A stretch of DNA of 64,000 nucleotides from Bradyrhizobium algeriense (GCF_003062295.1 NZ_PYCN01000018.1:102015-166014); one strand, 5' to 3'. Counted from the first letter of the stretch, positions 46,505-55,383 are shown. The notes: generated by a model not told the origin, from the sequence alone. Translations and numbers: made by a program.

Positions 46505-47009
46505 TAACCCCATCCCAGATGACCCTACCGCAGTTTTTGCGGGGCCATACGACTATGACGGGCCGTTCCGCCAAGAGGGATGCGCTCACCGTGGCCGCGT
46601 CACGCAGATAACTCTGTACAGCTTCTATTGGCGTCTCGTTCTTGGGCATGCTGATTGACCGACCGATCACATCTACCCGACGCCCCTTGAATGCATCGCC
46701 ATCGTCGGGGTTGTGTCCGAACTTGGACGGTCCAAAGTCATGCTTGCCGGATCGCCGACTTGGAAAGGGATGGCCGCGGACTTCTTCAAAGAAACCCCAT
46801 AGATCGAAGTCCTGGACGCCGCGGTCTCCATGGACGTAGTGACGCGCAGCGCCTTGGCACAAACAGATCAGCTGTAGTCGATCCGCGTATCGACGGGAGT
46901 ATTTCTGTCGTCGGCACAGATCGGAAAAATCATCGAGAGCAATTCGCGCAAGTCGAGCAAGATCGTTCCGGGTGATGCGCGTGAATGATCGGTGCGGTGA
47001 TTTGCTCAT
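46467..47009 (-). CDS. Nucleotidyltransferase-like hypothetical protein
   Basis: From ATG 47009 the 180-residue protein (MSKSPHRSFTRITRNDLARL) has the segment DFDLWGFFEEVRGHPFPSRR and FKGRRVDVIGRSISMP, which I recall in a family of integrase-associated accessory proteins with a nucleotidyltransferase-like arrangement (DLW ... RRVD). The C-terminus (VIWDGVISPYGL) overlaps a degenerate sequence at 46368-46504, so the true end may be altered. No partner gene is adjacent. Function is not established. Confidence 0.55.
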   Translation of the reverse strand: MSKSPHRSFTRITRNDLARLARIALDDFSDLCRRQKYSRRYADRLQLICLCQGAARHYVHGDRGVQDFDLWGFFEEVRGHPFPSRRSGKHDFGPSKFGHNPDDGDAFKGRRVDVIGRSISMPKNETPIEAVQSYLRDAATVSASLLAERPVIVVWPRKNCGRVIWDGVISPYGLTACGTG

Positions 47010-47175
47010 GAAACTAGCTCCAATGCCGAAGCGGGGCGGTGATGGTTGATCCTGTCTGCCCTCCAGTTTCGCAGTCGCTGGCCAATATTGCTCACATCGG
47101 AAAACGAAGGCGACTAGCGCGAAATCGCTGCAAGCTCGCATAAACCTACTGAGGTGTTTTGCCTGAGGAACAATC

Positions 47176-47203
47176 GGTGGTTCGAACCCACCCAACTGTA
47201 CCA
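47176..47203 (+). other. 3' fragment of a tRNA gene (attachment site candidate)
   Basis: GGTGG-TTCGAAC-CCACC (47176-47192) is a perfect T-arm with canonical loop, followed by CAACTGT (3' acceptor strand), discriminator A and CCA (47201-47203). The matching 5' acceptor strand ACAGTTG and a D-arm/anticodon arm are absent upstream. It is therefore only the 3' end of a tRNA, as left at one end of an element integrated in a tRNA gene. The integrase gene begins 86 bases downstream. Confidence 0.7.
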
Positions 47204-47258
47204 CTTCAGTTGAATTGCCCCACGCTCTCAGCATCTTACTGATAAGCCAAACGTATTT

Positions 47259-47283
47259 GCGCCTTCAAAAATACAAAAGGCGC
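47259..47283 (+). promoter_or_regulatory. Inverted repeat over the integrase leader
   Basis: GCGCCTT (47259-47265) pairs with AAGGCGC (47277-47283) with an AT-rich loop, ending 5 bases before the integrase ATG. It could hide the ribosome binding site or be an operator. Only symmetry supports it. Confidence 0.4.
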
Positions 47284-47288
47284 TACAA

Positions 47289-48911
47289 ATGGCTCTGCGG
47301 ATGGTTGCGTTAACTCGTGCTCGTGATGGACGCTGGTTTGCCCGAAAGGGCATCCCTGAAGACGTGCGGGATGAGTACGCACGATTGTTCCGCGTTCGGC
47401 GCGAAGCGCACCTGAAGTTGCCAGCGGACACGCCGCGGCATGAAGCGAAGGCGCAGCTCGGGGAGTGGGCAGCTGAGGTTGAGACCCGCATCGCGACGCT
47501 GCGAGCGAAGAAGACTGGCGAGGGTCAGCCACTCACCAAGCTAATCGCGAGAGCTCTCGCGGGCCGATGGTATATGTGGTTCGTCGGTCAATATGAAGAA
47601 GACCCAGGTCCGACGAAGCGTTGGCGGGAAATGAGTGACCACCTCGTGTGGAACGTGATCTACCCCGAGGCACCCGAAAGCTACCACGAGAACCCCAAGG
47701 CTGATCCTCACTGGGAATGGCAAAAGGAGCCCGAGGTTCGCGAAGCAGTGAGGCCGCAGGTTGCCGAGTTGGCGCGTGTGGCGACATTTCTTGCCAGCGA
47801 GGGTAAGGCGCTTAACGCCACCGCCTATGCACTCTTTGTCGACGCAGTTAGCGAAAATCTCTTGCCCGCCATGACGTTGCTTGAACGGCGCGCCAACGGC
47901 GACTACTCCCGTGACGATACCCCGGAAAGCTTCCCTGCGTTCACCGATGGGCCGACGCGAGGCACAGGCATCGGCTGCTGGGATTTGTTTGAAGCATTCG
48001 TGAAGGCCCTTAAACCCGCAGACAACACTGTGCAACGTTGGCGCGCCGTGTTCCTTGAGATGCAGCGGCATTTTGCGGATGTCGGTGCCGATGGGATCAG
48101 CGAGGATGCCGCGCGTGCATGGGTGCGGGGGTTAGTCACTGAAGAACGTTCCGCGACCACCGTGCGCGAGGTTTGGCTTTCGTCTTCTCGACGGGTCTTC
48201 GGTTGGGGCGCGCAGCACAAGCACGTGAGGAAAAACCCATTCGTTGACATCAAAGTTGACGTTCCCAGAAAAGCCAGAAGCCGCGAGACAAAAGCTTTTA
48301 CCGAGGAAGAAGCGCGCACGGTCCTGAAGGCCGCGTTGGCTATCAAGAACCCCAAGACGCCTTTGGACCGAGCGAAACGCTGGGTGCCTTGGGTCTGTGC
48401 TTACTCAGGGGCACGTGCAGGTGAGGTCACTCAGCTTCGTGGAGAGGACGTGGAGAAGCGGGGCAGCTTCCATTTCATGAAGCTCATGCCAGATGCGGGC
48501 ACAATCAAGACTCGGAAGACGCGTGTTGTGCCACTCCATGAGCATCTGATCGCCCAAGGCTTTCTCGAAATGGTCGGCTCGGTTGGGAAGGGCGCGCTAT
48601 TTTACGACGATAAGACGCCGCACCGGGCCAGCAGCGATCCAATGAACCCCAGTCGGAGCAGAGCGGGCAACGTGCGCGGAGACTTGGCGGAATGGGTACG
48701 AGAGCAAGGCGTGACTGACCCCGAACTGAGCCCAACGCACGCGTGGAGGCATACATTCAAGCAGATTGCCGAGCGCGTAGGGATCACGGAGAAAGTGCAC
48801 GACGCCATCACGGGCCACGCCCCGGCCAGCGAAGGAAGGAAGTACGGACAGCCAACCGCTGAAGACATGGCTAATGCGTTGAAGAAGTTTCCACGCCACA
48901 AGTTGGATTGA
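47289..48911 (+). CDS. Tyrosine recombinase (site-specific integrase)
   Basis: The 540-residue protein has an N-terminal region with ARKGIPEDVRDEYARLFRVR (DUF6538-like), a core-binding domain in the middle, and the catalytic domain with Arg376 (SGARAGEVTQL), a basic beta-hairpin (TIKTRKTRVVPLHE), His484/Arg487 (HAWRHTF), His in TGHAP and Tyr519 (RKYGQPT). All residues of the tyrosine recombinase site are present. ATG 47289. Location beside a tRNA 3' fragment fits tRNA-targeted integration. The TGA overlaps the upstream part of the next gene. Confidence 0.93.
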   Translation: MALRMVALTRARDGRWFARKGIPEDVRDEYARLFRVRREAHLKLPADTPRHEAKAQLGEWAAEVETRIATLRAKKTGEGQPLTKLIARALAGRWYMWFVGQYEEDPGPTKRWREMSDHLVWNVIYPEAPESYHENPKADPHWEWQKEPEVREAVRPQVAELARVATFLASEGKALNATAYALFVDAVSENLLPAMTLLERRANGDYSRDDTPESFPAFTDGPTRGTGIGCWDLFEAFVKALKPADNTVQRWRAVFLEMQRHFADVGADGISEDAARAWVRGLVTEERSATTVREVWLSSSRRVFGWGAQHKHVRKNPFVDIKVDVPRKARSRETKAFTEEEARTVLKAALAIKNPKTPLDRAKRWVPWVCAYSGARAGEVTQLRGEDVEKRGSFHFMKLMPDAGTIKTRKTRVVPLHEHLIAQGFLEMVGSVGKGALFYDDKTPHRASSDPMNPSRSRAGNVRGDLAEWVREQGVTDPELSPTHAWRHTFKQIAERVGITEKVHDAITGHAPASEGRKYGQPTAEDMANALKKFPRHKLD

Positions 48912-48916
48912 GTAGG

Positions 48917-50329
48917 ATGACAGAGAACTCGGATAACTGGGAGCCGCAGGAACGTCCCGCATGGCAACCGAAGACGCCACGGGAGGAACGCCAAGCGCTC
49001 GACAACGCGCCCTTAGCGACCCTACGTGCAACACCGAAAACGCGAGGGGCCTTCATGCTCATGGGCGATTTGGCCGAGCGCTATCCGAGGCCGCAAGCGG
49101 CGAAGGGCAAGGCTTACGCGCGCCGCAAGACGCTGGTCGACTATGCGAACGCCGTAGGCGCATTCGTCGCCGATCTGCTCGCTGCAGTCGAACGCGATCG
49201 GAGCGAGGGTTGGCTTAGATGTTCACTCAAGAAGAGTGATTATACCGGCCAAGACGTCAAATGGCGTATGTTCGATAGCGTGCGTCTTGCGCTTACTGAG
49301 GCGGGCTTGGTTGAGCATAAGCCGGGGTATCCCGGAGTGTATAGCGGCTTGAGTAATCCCGGCCCGATGCATGGCAAGCTCACTCGCTACAGAGCTTCAC
49401 CGGCTCTCTTGGCGGCGTGCGCCGCGCATGGTGTGACACCGGACACCGTCCACGAGCACTTCCGGTTCAAGCCTGTGATGCCGTCGGAATTGGTGCAACT
49501 TACCTCACCGCCGCAAAAGACACCTGACACGGACAAGGTGCAGAAGCTTCGGGCACAGGTCGCCGAACTAAACACCTTCTTTGCTCAGCACGCCCTCGCG
49601 CATCCGACGATCAGACATCTAGGCTGGGTCAGGAAGTTTCACCAAGCGACCAGTTTGCAGGCGTACAGATGGAACAAGGGCGGACGCCTGTACTCATATC
49701 CCCAAGACGCAACCTGTTACCAGCACCTCAGCGAGGTGAAGCGGCTTGAGATGCGGATTGACGGTGAGGGTGTGGTCGAGATTGACATCTCATCGTCGTA
49801 TCTCAGCATTTTTTATGCTTGGTGCGATCAGCAACTCGACACTGACACCGACGCCTATCGGGACATCCTTGGCCCCAAGGAGCTCGACCGGCAGGTGGCG
49901 AAGTTCTGGATCAATGCGTCGTTTGGCAATGGTCAACTGCTCACTATGTGGACCAAGAAGTTCAAACAGGACTTTCTTGAGCGCTTGGAGAAGAAGGGTA
50001 TGGCGCCCGACGCGTTCGATCCCAAGGCGTACTCAATGTCCGGGATCAGGGAGCGAGTGCTACGACGCCACCCGATCCTTCAACGCTTGGGGGACAAGAT
50101 TAGGGGCCGTGTCCGAGACTGGGGCGACCTAATGTTTGTGGAAAGCGAGATCATAATCGGGACCATGCAGGAGTTGATGCGAAGAGGTATTCCCAGCATG
50201 CCCGTCCACGATAGTCTGATCGTTCCAGAGAGCAGGGAGGCGGTCGCCGTCGATGCTCTCAAACATCAATTCCGGACCCATACCGGAGTGATGCCTAAAC
50301 TGGACGTCAGCAGGCTTGAACCGTTCTGA
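48917..50329 (+). CDS. Family A polymerase-like protein next to integrase
   Basis: The 470-residue protein (from ATG 48917) has, in its C-terminal half, three spaced motifs that resemble the palm of family A DNA polymerases: VVEIDISSSYLSIFYAW (motif A, Asp290), QVAKFWINASFGNG (motif B-like, Lys and Gly) and IPSMPVHDSLIVPES (motif C, HD at about 431-432). The N-terminal 200 residues are unrecognised and basic, possibly DNA-binding. No 3'-5' or 5'-3' exonuclease motif is seen. It follows the integrase by 5 bases, so they share a transcript. It may replicate or repair the excised element. I am fairly sure of the gene and moderately sure of the family. Confidence 0.6.
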   Translation: MTENSDNWEPQERPAWQPKTPREERQALDNAPLATLRATPKTRGAFMLMGDLAERYPRPQAAKGKAYARRKTLVDYANAVGAFVADLLAAVERDRSEGWLRCSLKKSDYTGQDVKWRMFDSVRLALTEAGLVEHKPGYPGVYSGLSNPGPMHGKLTRYRASPALLAACAAHGVTPDTVHEHFRFKPVMPSELVQLTSPPQKTPDTDKVQKLRAQVAELNTFFAQHALAHPTIRHLGWVRKFHQATSLQAYRWNKGGRLYSYPQDATCYQHLSEVKRLEMRIDGEGVVEIDISSSYLSIFYAWCDQQLDTDTDAYRDILGPKELDRQVAKFWINASFGNGQLLTMWTKKFKQDFLERLEKKGMAPDAFDPKAYSMSGIRERVLRRHPILQRLGDKIRGRVRDWGDLMFVESEIIIGTMQELMRRGIPSMPVHDSLIVPESREAVAVDALKHQFRTHTGVMPKLDVSRLEPF

Positions 50330-51106
50330 AGGCTGTAGGCCTCAGATTAACCCAAGTACACCTATGTGTCTGATCTATATGATCTATCTATTGGTGGCTT
50401 AACCTGTGTCATCACGGCGCGCATCCCTACCATATCATGGAACGAATGTTTGCACGGTGTAGCAAGGTGTGTTGCAAAGTAACAAAGCGGGTGGGAAGAC
50501 AGCTCGCCGGGCAACCTAGGCCGCCTATGAGTCCCCAAACGGCCAGAAATGACTCGAGATTCGTTTCCCGCGCGACCCGGTAGACGGTGGCCCAAACGCG
50601 CGGACTCACCAGTGAGTCTCGTTGGGCTTCCTAGGACCTTCGCGGGCAAAGGACTGCCAGCGCGATTCCCAATGGCCCGGCGACCCGAGAGGATGCCCTG
50701 AAAACGTTTTTGCCGGCCCCGCCAAACCTAGAGGAACTGGGGCTTCAAGGAGGCTTATTTCCAGTTGTTATTAAGGTATCAGAGCGGGCCGGACGCATCG
50801 ATAGCGTGCAGGCATCGGACCACGTGGAGGCCCCAACGGAGCGCCGAGGGACTCGTCGGCGGGCCTGAGTCCTTTCCAGCCGCGTCCGAGCAAGTCGCAC
50901 CAGTGAGTCCCGTAGAGGATCCGAGGGCACTTGGGACGGCCCTCGTCTCAAGTCGGTCTAAATAGGCACCATCGGTTTTTGCGGGGATAGTTAGGCTCGT
51001 GATTGCGAACCAATCCACACCCACGACGGGCCGTATTCAAGTAGGCCCAACGGCCCGAAGGGATTGATAATTTGCCGCTCGTGTCTGGCGCTGCTTTCAT
51101 CGCACG
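50330..51106. other. Large non-coding region with palindromes
   Basis: No frame in this 777-base stretch looks coding. It contains a perfect palindrome GACTCAC-CA-GTGAGTC at 50603-50618, a second copy of CACCAGTGAGTC near 50899-50910, and several GC-rich short inverted repeats. Position after a polymerase-like gene makes a replication origin or a structured RNA conceivable; neither is shown. Confidence 0.45.
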
Positions 51107-51394
51107 ATGCCCCGACGCAGATACACGAAATGGGCCGGTCATTTTCCACCGGGGAGCCCCGCCGAGTGGATCGCAGGCGGTCACGTCACCTGCAACATTC
51201 AGTGCCTCAATGGGGACTGCAAACGCACCGTGGACTTTAGGCTCGACAGATTTCCCTTGGATCGCCCTTGGTCGCGTGTGGGCTGGTGTCTCGTCTGCAC
51301 CGAATGTGGAGGGGCGGGATCGGTGAACATCGTTCCGAACTGGCATGACACGATTAAGCACGCGGTGCCCTTCAGCAAGGGATGGTGCACCTGA
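51107..51394 (+). CDS. Small Cys-rich (zinc-ribbon-like) protein
   Basis: The 95-residue protein starts MPRRRYTKWAGHFPPGSPAE and has two Cys pairs, CNIQCLNGDC and WCLVCTECGGAG, spaced like a zinc ribbon with a Phe/Arg-rich stretch (RTVDFRLDRFPLD) between. I recall similar short Bradyrhizobium hypotheticals. It is isolated between the non-coding region and the Mrr-like gene. Function unknown; it may bind nucleic acid or protein. Confidence 0.6.
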   Translation: MPRRRYTKWAGHFPPGSPAEWIAGGHVTCNIQCLNGDCKRTVDFRLDRFPLDRPWSRVGWCLVCTECGGAGSVNIVPNWHDTIKHAVPFSKGWCT

Positions 51395-51522
51395 TCAGAG
51401 TATGCGGATTTGCGATGATAAAAGGAGCGGGTTTTAAGCAGGTGAGCGGCCCATCGAAAGTGATATCTTGCCGCCTGTGCGAAGGTGCGAAACTATGCTC
51501 CGTGTGAGGGGAGCGTCGGGGG

Positions 51523-53415
51523 ATGAACTATCTAATAGTTGCTGCTGCCGTGCTGGCCATTGTCGGCTACGTCTGCTTCCTCGTGATCCAGGCGGTCTCT
51601 CAGGGGGTTAATTCAGTTTCAAAGTCGCTCGACGAACAGAAGCGAGCCCGTGAGAAGATCAAAGCCGAACGTGCAGCGAGCGAAGAACGAACACGAACCT
51701 TGGCCCTTGCCGCGGCGGAGCAAGAGCTAATTGAGGATTATCGAGCACAAAACCCAGTCAGGATCGTCGGTATTCCCAACCCGGATGCCTTTCGTAACGT
51801 CTTCGCGCTTCTGGATGATTACGTTGTATTGGCGAATGGTCATCGCCCCCAACTCCCTCAGTACGTCGACAAAAGGTTCCGTGCACTAGTATATCCATCC
51901 AACATGTTCGACTTGGTTCGTCCGCATCCCGGCACGTTGTCGAACACCGAGCCTCGAAAGATTACGCTTACATCAGAAGACGTGGTTATGAGGGGAGGCT
52001 TGGACGCTTCACATTTTTACTCCCGTGCTAGTGGTGCGTGCGACTTCCCTTGCGAGCCTGCAAGTTATCGGTACTTGCCGACTGAAGCGCCCAAAGCGAA
52101 GCCAACTTTTCCCAACGTGAAAATTCCACCGAAAACTCCGGTTCGGCTGGTTGGAGTTAATGGAGTAGAAATGGACGCTCACGACGAGCTTCAGGCGAAA
52201 GCTTATCAGGCTGAGTTCGCGCGCGTTGCCAATCTTAGTTCACTAGCGTCTCAAGTCCAAACGTCGTTCGACCAGAAACACGCGGCGGCTCTCGAGGCTC
52301 AGGAGCTGATGGAGATTTACTTGGGAGATTTGTCGTTGAAGTGGCGAGATGCTGAAACCGCCCTTCTTCAAGAGTTCGAGCAAACAAAAATGAAATACGA
52401 ACGGGAGTGCCAAAAAGCTACTCAGCCCATCAAGTCAGTACAAGAAGGGTATCGAGAACGAACCCAAAGTGGTGTGCGTGCTCATTTTGAGTTGGCGCTT
52501 TGTAACCTGCCTCTTCCTGTTCCTAAGGATTATCCTTGGAAAGTACTTTACGATCAGCAGGAGCGTGTACTTCAGGTAAACCAGTGCGTTCCATCACTTC
52601 CTGATGTCTCAGTTGTGCGCACGGACAGCAAGCGGCCTCCAGCCAAACGGGATGCGGAGGCTGTTCATCGTCGATACATTCCAGCCGTCGCCCTGCAGCT
52701 GGCGCATCATGTTGCCCGGAATGACCTTCGCGATGATGTCGATAGGATAGCCGTGAATTGTTGGTCGAGGTTTTTTGATCCCGCTTCGGGTAAATTGAAA
52801 GATGCGTTTGTTGCATCTCTCGCCGTATCGAAACACGACGTCGTTGAAATTAACCTACAACGAGCTGATGCGCTGGAAGCGTTTCGAGCGCTCAAGGGTG
52901 CATACGTGTATAACGTCGCCGAAGTAGTTCCGATAGAACCCGCAATTCGGCTGGACAAAGAGGACGAAAGGTTCGTTGCGGGCAGGGATGTCCTCGACGG
53001 GATGGCTCAAGGGCAGAACCTTGCAGCTATGGACTGGCAGGACTTTGAACATTTAATTCGAGAGCTGCTCGCAAAAGAATACGCAGGCAAGAGCGCTGAG
53101 GTGAAGATAACGCGGGCCAGTCGAGACCGAGGTGTAGACGCAGTCATCTTCAATTCAGACCCGCTGCACGGCGGAAAAATTGTAGTACAGGCGAAGCGTT
53201 ATTCCAACACGGTAGACGTAGCCGCCGTGCGGGAGCTTTACGGCACCGTTATGAACGAAGGGGCAAACAGAGGTATCCTCGTTACAACAAGCCATTTCGG
53301 GCGGGATGCGCACGAGTGGGCTGCGAACAAGCCACTGTCGTTAATTGACGGCCAAAACCTCTTGGCCCTTCTGACTAAGCATGGTTATTCATTCAGAATT
53401 GAGCCCGCTGCGTGA
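51523..53415 (+). CDS. Membrane-anchored Mrr-type restriction endonuclease-like protein
   Basis: The 630-residue protein has one N-terminal TM helix (MNYLIVAAAVLAIVGYVCFL), a basic/acidic coiled coil (LDEQKRAREKIKAERAASEE), a large middle region that I do not recognise, and a C-terminal Mrr_cat domain at about 505-630: DWQDFEHLIRELLAKEYAG, catalytic Asp539 in RDRGVDAVIF, Gln556-Ala-Lys558 in VVQAKRYSN, and LYGTVMNEGANRGILVTTS. The D...QxK pattern is the PD-(D/E)xK core. Mrr proteins cut modified or foreign DNA. It is the first large island gene after the non-coding region and reads AT-richer than the core genes. Confidence 0.75.
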   Translation: MNYLIVAAAVLAIVGYVCFLVIQAVSQGVNSVSKSLDEQKRAREKIKAERAASEERTRTLALAAAEQELIEDYRAQNPVRIVGIPNPDAFRNVFALLDDYVVLANGHRPQLPQYVDKRFRALVYPSNMFDLVRPHPGTLSNTEPRKITLTSEDVVMRGGLDASHFYSRASGACDFPCEPASYRYLPTEAPKAKPTFPNVKIPPKTPVRLVGVNGVEMDAHDELQAKAYQAEFARVANLSSLASQVQTSFDQKHAAALEAQELMEIYLGDLSLKWRDAETALLQEFEQTKMKYERECQKATQPIKSVQEGYRERTQSGVRAHFELALCNLPLPVPKDYPWKVLYDQQERVLQVNQCVPSLPDVSVVRTDSKRPPAKRDAEAVHRRYIPAVALQLAHHVARNDLRDDVDRIAVNCWSRFFDPASGKLKDAFVASLAVSKHDVVEINLQRADALEAFRALKGAYVYNVAEVVPIEPAIRLDKEDERFVAGRDVLDGMAQGQNLAAMDWQDFEHLIRELLAKEYAGKSAEVKITRASRDRGVDAVIFNSDPLHGGKIVVQAKRYSNTVDVAAVRELYGTVMNEGANRGILVTTSHFGRDAHEWAANKPLSLIDGQNLLALLTKHGYSFRIEPAA

Positions 53416-53452
53416 TTACCCAAGCCGGGTTCACTCACTTCCGAAATTAATT

Positions 53453-53543
53453 CTGTCGTGAGTTCGGGCGGCGGCGGGGGCCACTAAGCAAAGGAACTTG
53501 AAATCGAGTTCGCCAACTCGTCCATTTGGGACCCCGGTGGTCG
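53453..53543. repeat. Island repeat copy 1
   Basis: First copy of a four-copy repeat: CTGTCGTGAG leader, GGCGGCGGCGGGGGCC, core AAGGAACTTGAAATCG (53491-53506), 22-base gap, then GGGACCC. The order and spacing match copies 2-4. It follows the Mrr-like gene by about 40 bases. Confidence 0.7.
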
Positions 53544-53577
53544 AAAGGAGACCCTTCGTTTCTCGCGCTCGGAAAGG

Positions 53578-53811
53578 CTAATCCTGTGTAGCCGCCCGAA
53601 TGTCGTTGAGCACCGCAAGCGTCATATCGCTCACGTCACCTTTTCGGCCCTTCACCATTTCCGTGTACACGCCGAGCGCCCCAATAAACTGTTTCGGGGG
53701 GAGCACGTCGCTCTCTTCAAGGCAGTTGATAAGCACCTGGAACTCCGCGACCATAGCCGCTCCGTATGCTGCAATGACTTCACCTTCGGGCGAGAGTTTT
53801 CCGGTCATCAT
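53578..53811 (-). CDS. Small protein of unknown function
   Basis: The 77-residue protein starts MMTGKLSPEGEVIAAYGAAM, preceded by a strong AGGAGGAC at 5-7 bases, so it is very likely translated. It is predicted helical and acidic (LEESDVLPPKQFIGALGVYT, DMTLAVLNDIRAATQD). No motif is recognised. Copy 1 of the island repeat flanks its 3' side. Confidence 0.65.
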   Translation of the reverse strand: MMTGKLSPEGEVIAAYGAAMVAEFQVLINCLEESDVLPPKQFIGALGVYTEMVKGRKGDVSDMTLAVLNDIRAATQD

Positions 53812-53985
53812 GTCCTCCTCTCTATGTGGACCAAGGTACGTGATGACACCCCAATGACCATGGTGGCGAATGTCCGCTATTGAGGGCTGAACGGAAATGG
53901 CTCAGAGGGGACCGAAGGTCAGTCGTTGACCCACAGCGGACCGTGCAGGCGAAACTGATGGCCGGAACATGCTTGCGGGTGCTGT

Positions 53986-54504
53986 TCACGGTTCCTCCGG
54001 CGGAGTTTCCGAGAAGTTGATGCCGGTCAGATTACCGTTGCCATGGCGCGGCTTCATAAACCTCGCCTCAATGAACTTCAACCGCCCGCTCTTCAGGTCG
54101 GCCTGCAGCGCCCAGTATGCAGCCTCGGGCAAGTAGGCGGAAAACGATCTGCTATCGTTGCGGAGGTGCATATTGAGTAGGAACGGCCTTTCCGGAACAG
54201 TCTGACCCTTGCTAATGCGCGGCCAGCCCTTTTCGTCAGGATCATCGACGCGAGCATATTGGCGCGAGCACATGAGTGAGCAGGTCACTTCTCTGCCGAG
54301 GTGCTTGGGCATGTCGGGTGTCGTCTTAACGATGCCGCAAAGCACATCGGTGATCGCCTCGTCCGAAACGCCATCGCCGTGATTGTGCACATAGTAGCTC
54401 ACCGTGACCGATTTCACAGTCGCAAGCAGCATGTGATCGGGCTCCGGCAGCGGTTTGCGCTTGCGTCGTCGTTCCTCTTTCGTCACGCCCTCGTTCCCCC
54501 TCAT
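53986..54504 (-). CDS. Island hypothetical protein
   Basis: From ATG 54504 the 172-residue protein (MRGNEGVTKEERRRKRKPLP) begins very basic and continues with SVTVSYYVHNHGDGVSDEAI, LGREVTCSLMCSRQYARVDD and AYLPEAAYWALQADLKSGRL. GTG 54489, with GGGGG 12 bases upstream, is an alternative start. Function and family are unknown. It is divergent from the HExxH gene at 54742. Confidence 0.5.
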   Translation of the reverse strand: MRGNEGVTKEERRRKRKPLPEPDHMLLATVKSVTVSYYVHNHGDGVSDEAITDVLCGIVKTTPDMPKHLGREVTCSLMCSRQYARVDDPDEKGWPRISKGQTVPERPFLLNMHLRNDSRSFSAYLPEAAYWALQADLKSGRLKFIEARFMKPRHGNGNLTGINFSETPPEEP

Positions 54505-54741
54505 GGATGACACTGACTGTCGGCGATGGCATAGAAGCCGGTGATCGCAGCAGAAGGTCGGAAATGGGGATGCATGGACAAAGGAGCCGAGACTTCCGCA
54601 TTTGGCCTTAGCGGACCTTGACCTGCCGTCGCCCCATGCCAGCTTTTGCCCCCCATCGGACATCCAATTTGAAGTCGCTATCGAAGGCATCGTGGATATA
54701 AAAGGTTTCGGGAAGGCTTTTGCGAGAAAGGTGGGAGGAAA

Positions 54742-55383
54742 ATGTTCGGTTGGGACGGAAGGATCGGTTGGGGCGCACGCAAAGACATTGCCTTCCATGA
54801 GTGTGGTCATGCCGTCGCCCGCGTTTTGTCGATAGGGCGCGTGGGCATCACCAACGCGAATGCTATCCGTTGGATACAGATAGACGGGGGCAATCCACAT
54901 GTCTCCGTGATGGCGCTACCACACATGCCTGGGCTCAAGGAAGCTGGAGAACGTCTCGGCATCATGGAAGGCACGCCGTGGACTCTGGAACAGCGACTCA
55001 CCATATTTTCCCTCAGGAAAATTGATCCACTAGAATGGGCGAGAGTGCGTTTTTTCGAGACCGCCGCTGGCGCAGCGGCTGAAGCGAAGTTTAGGCAAGT
55101 CCCCTTTGACTCCGTCTGGTGGGACAATCAGTGCAGCGACGACCGCGCGTTGGTCTCCAGAACCTGTGAAGAGGTCGGATTGAACGAACAGGAGGCAAAA
55201 CGACTTTTTTGGGAGCAATCCAAGGAGGCGTGCGCCGCAATGGATCAGGCCGACGTGTGGCGGGCCGTTACCGCTTTGGCTGGTCAGTTGCCCTCCTCTG
55301 GGCGTATGGAAGGTGCCACTGCCATCTTTATCATTCAAAATGCATTGAACGGGCACTCTAGCGAGCCTGGGTCAGCAATTTGA
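54742..55383 (+). CDS. M41-like (HExxH) putative zinc metalloprotease
   Basis: The 213-residue protein starts MFGWDGRIGWGARKDIAFHE with HECGH at residues 19-23 inside DIAFHECGHAVARVL, matching the HExGHA of FtsH/M41 peptidases. A later acidic position could be the third ligand (WWDNQCSDDRALVSRTCEE). No AAA+ domain or TM segment is present, so it is a free-standing protease-like domain. GGGAGG lies 4 bases before ATG 54742. A small frame follows with an overlapping TGATG. Confidence 0.65.
   Translation: MFGWDGRIGWGARKDIAFHECGHAVARVLSIGRVGITNANAIRWIQIDGGNPHVSVMALPHMPGLKEAGERLGIMEGTPWTLEQRLTIFSLRKIDPLEWARVRFFETAAGAAAEAKFRQVPFDSVWWDNQCSDDRALVSRTCEEVGLNEQEAKRLFWEQSKEACAAMDQADVWRAVTALAGQLPSSGRMEGATAIFIIQNALNGHSSEPGSAI

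Noticed and set aside
47128..47203. Complete tRNA gene
   Set aside because: Only the T-arm and 3' acceptor strand are present; no 5' acceptor, D-arm or anticodon arm can be folded upstream.
47009..47234. N-terminal extension of the minus-strand gene ending at 46467
   Set aside because: It reads antisense through the tRNA T-arm (giving GGFEPP), a known source of false protein starts; ATG 47009 is better.
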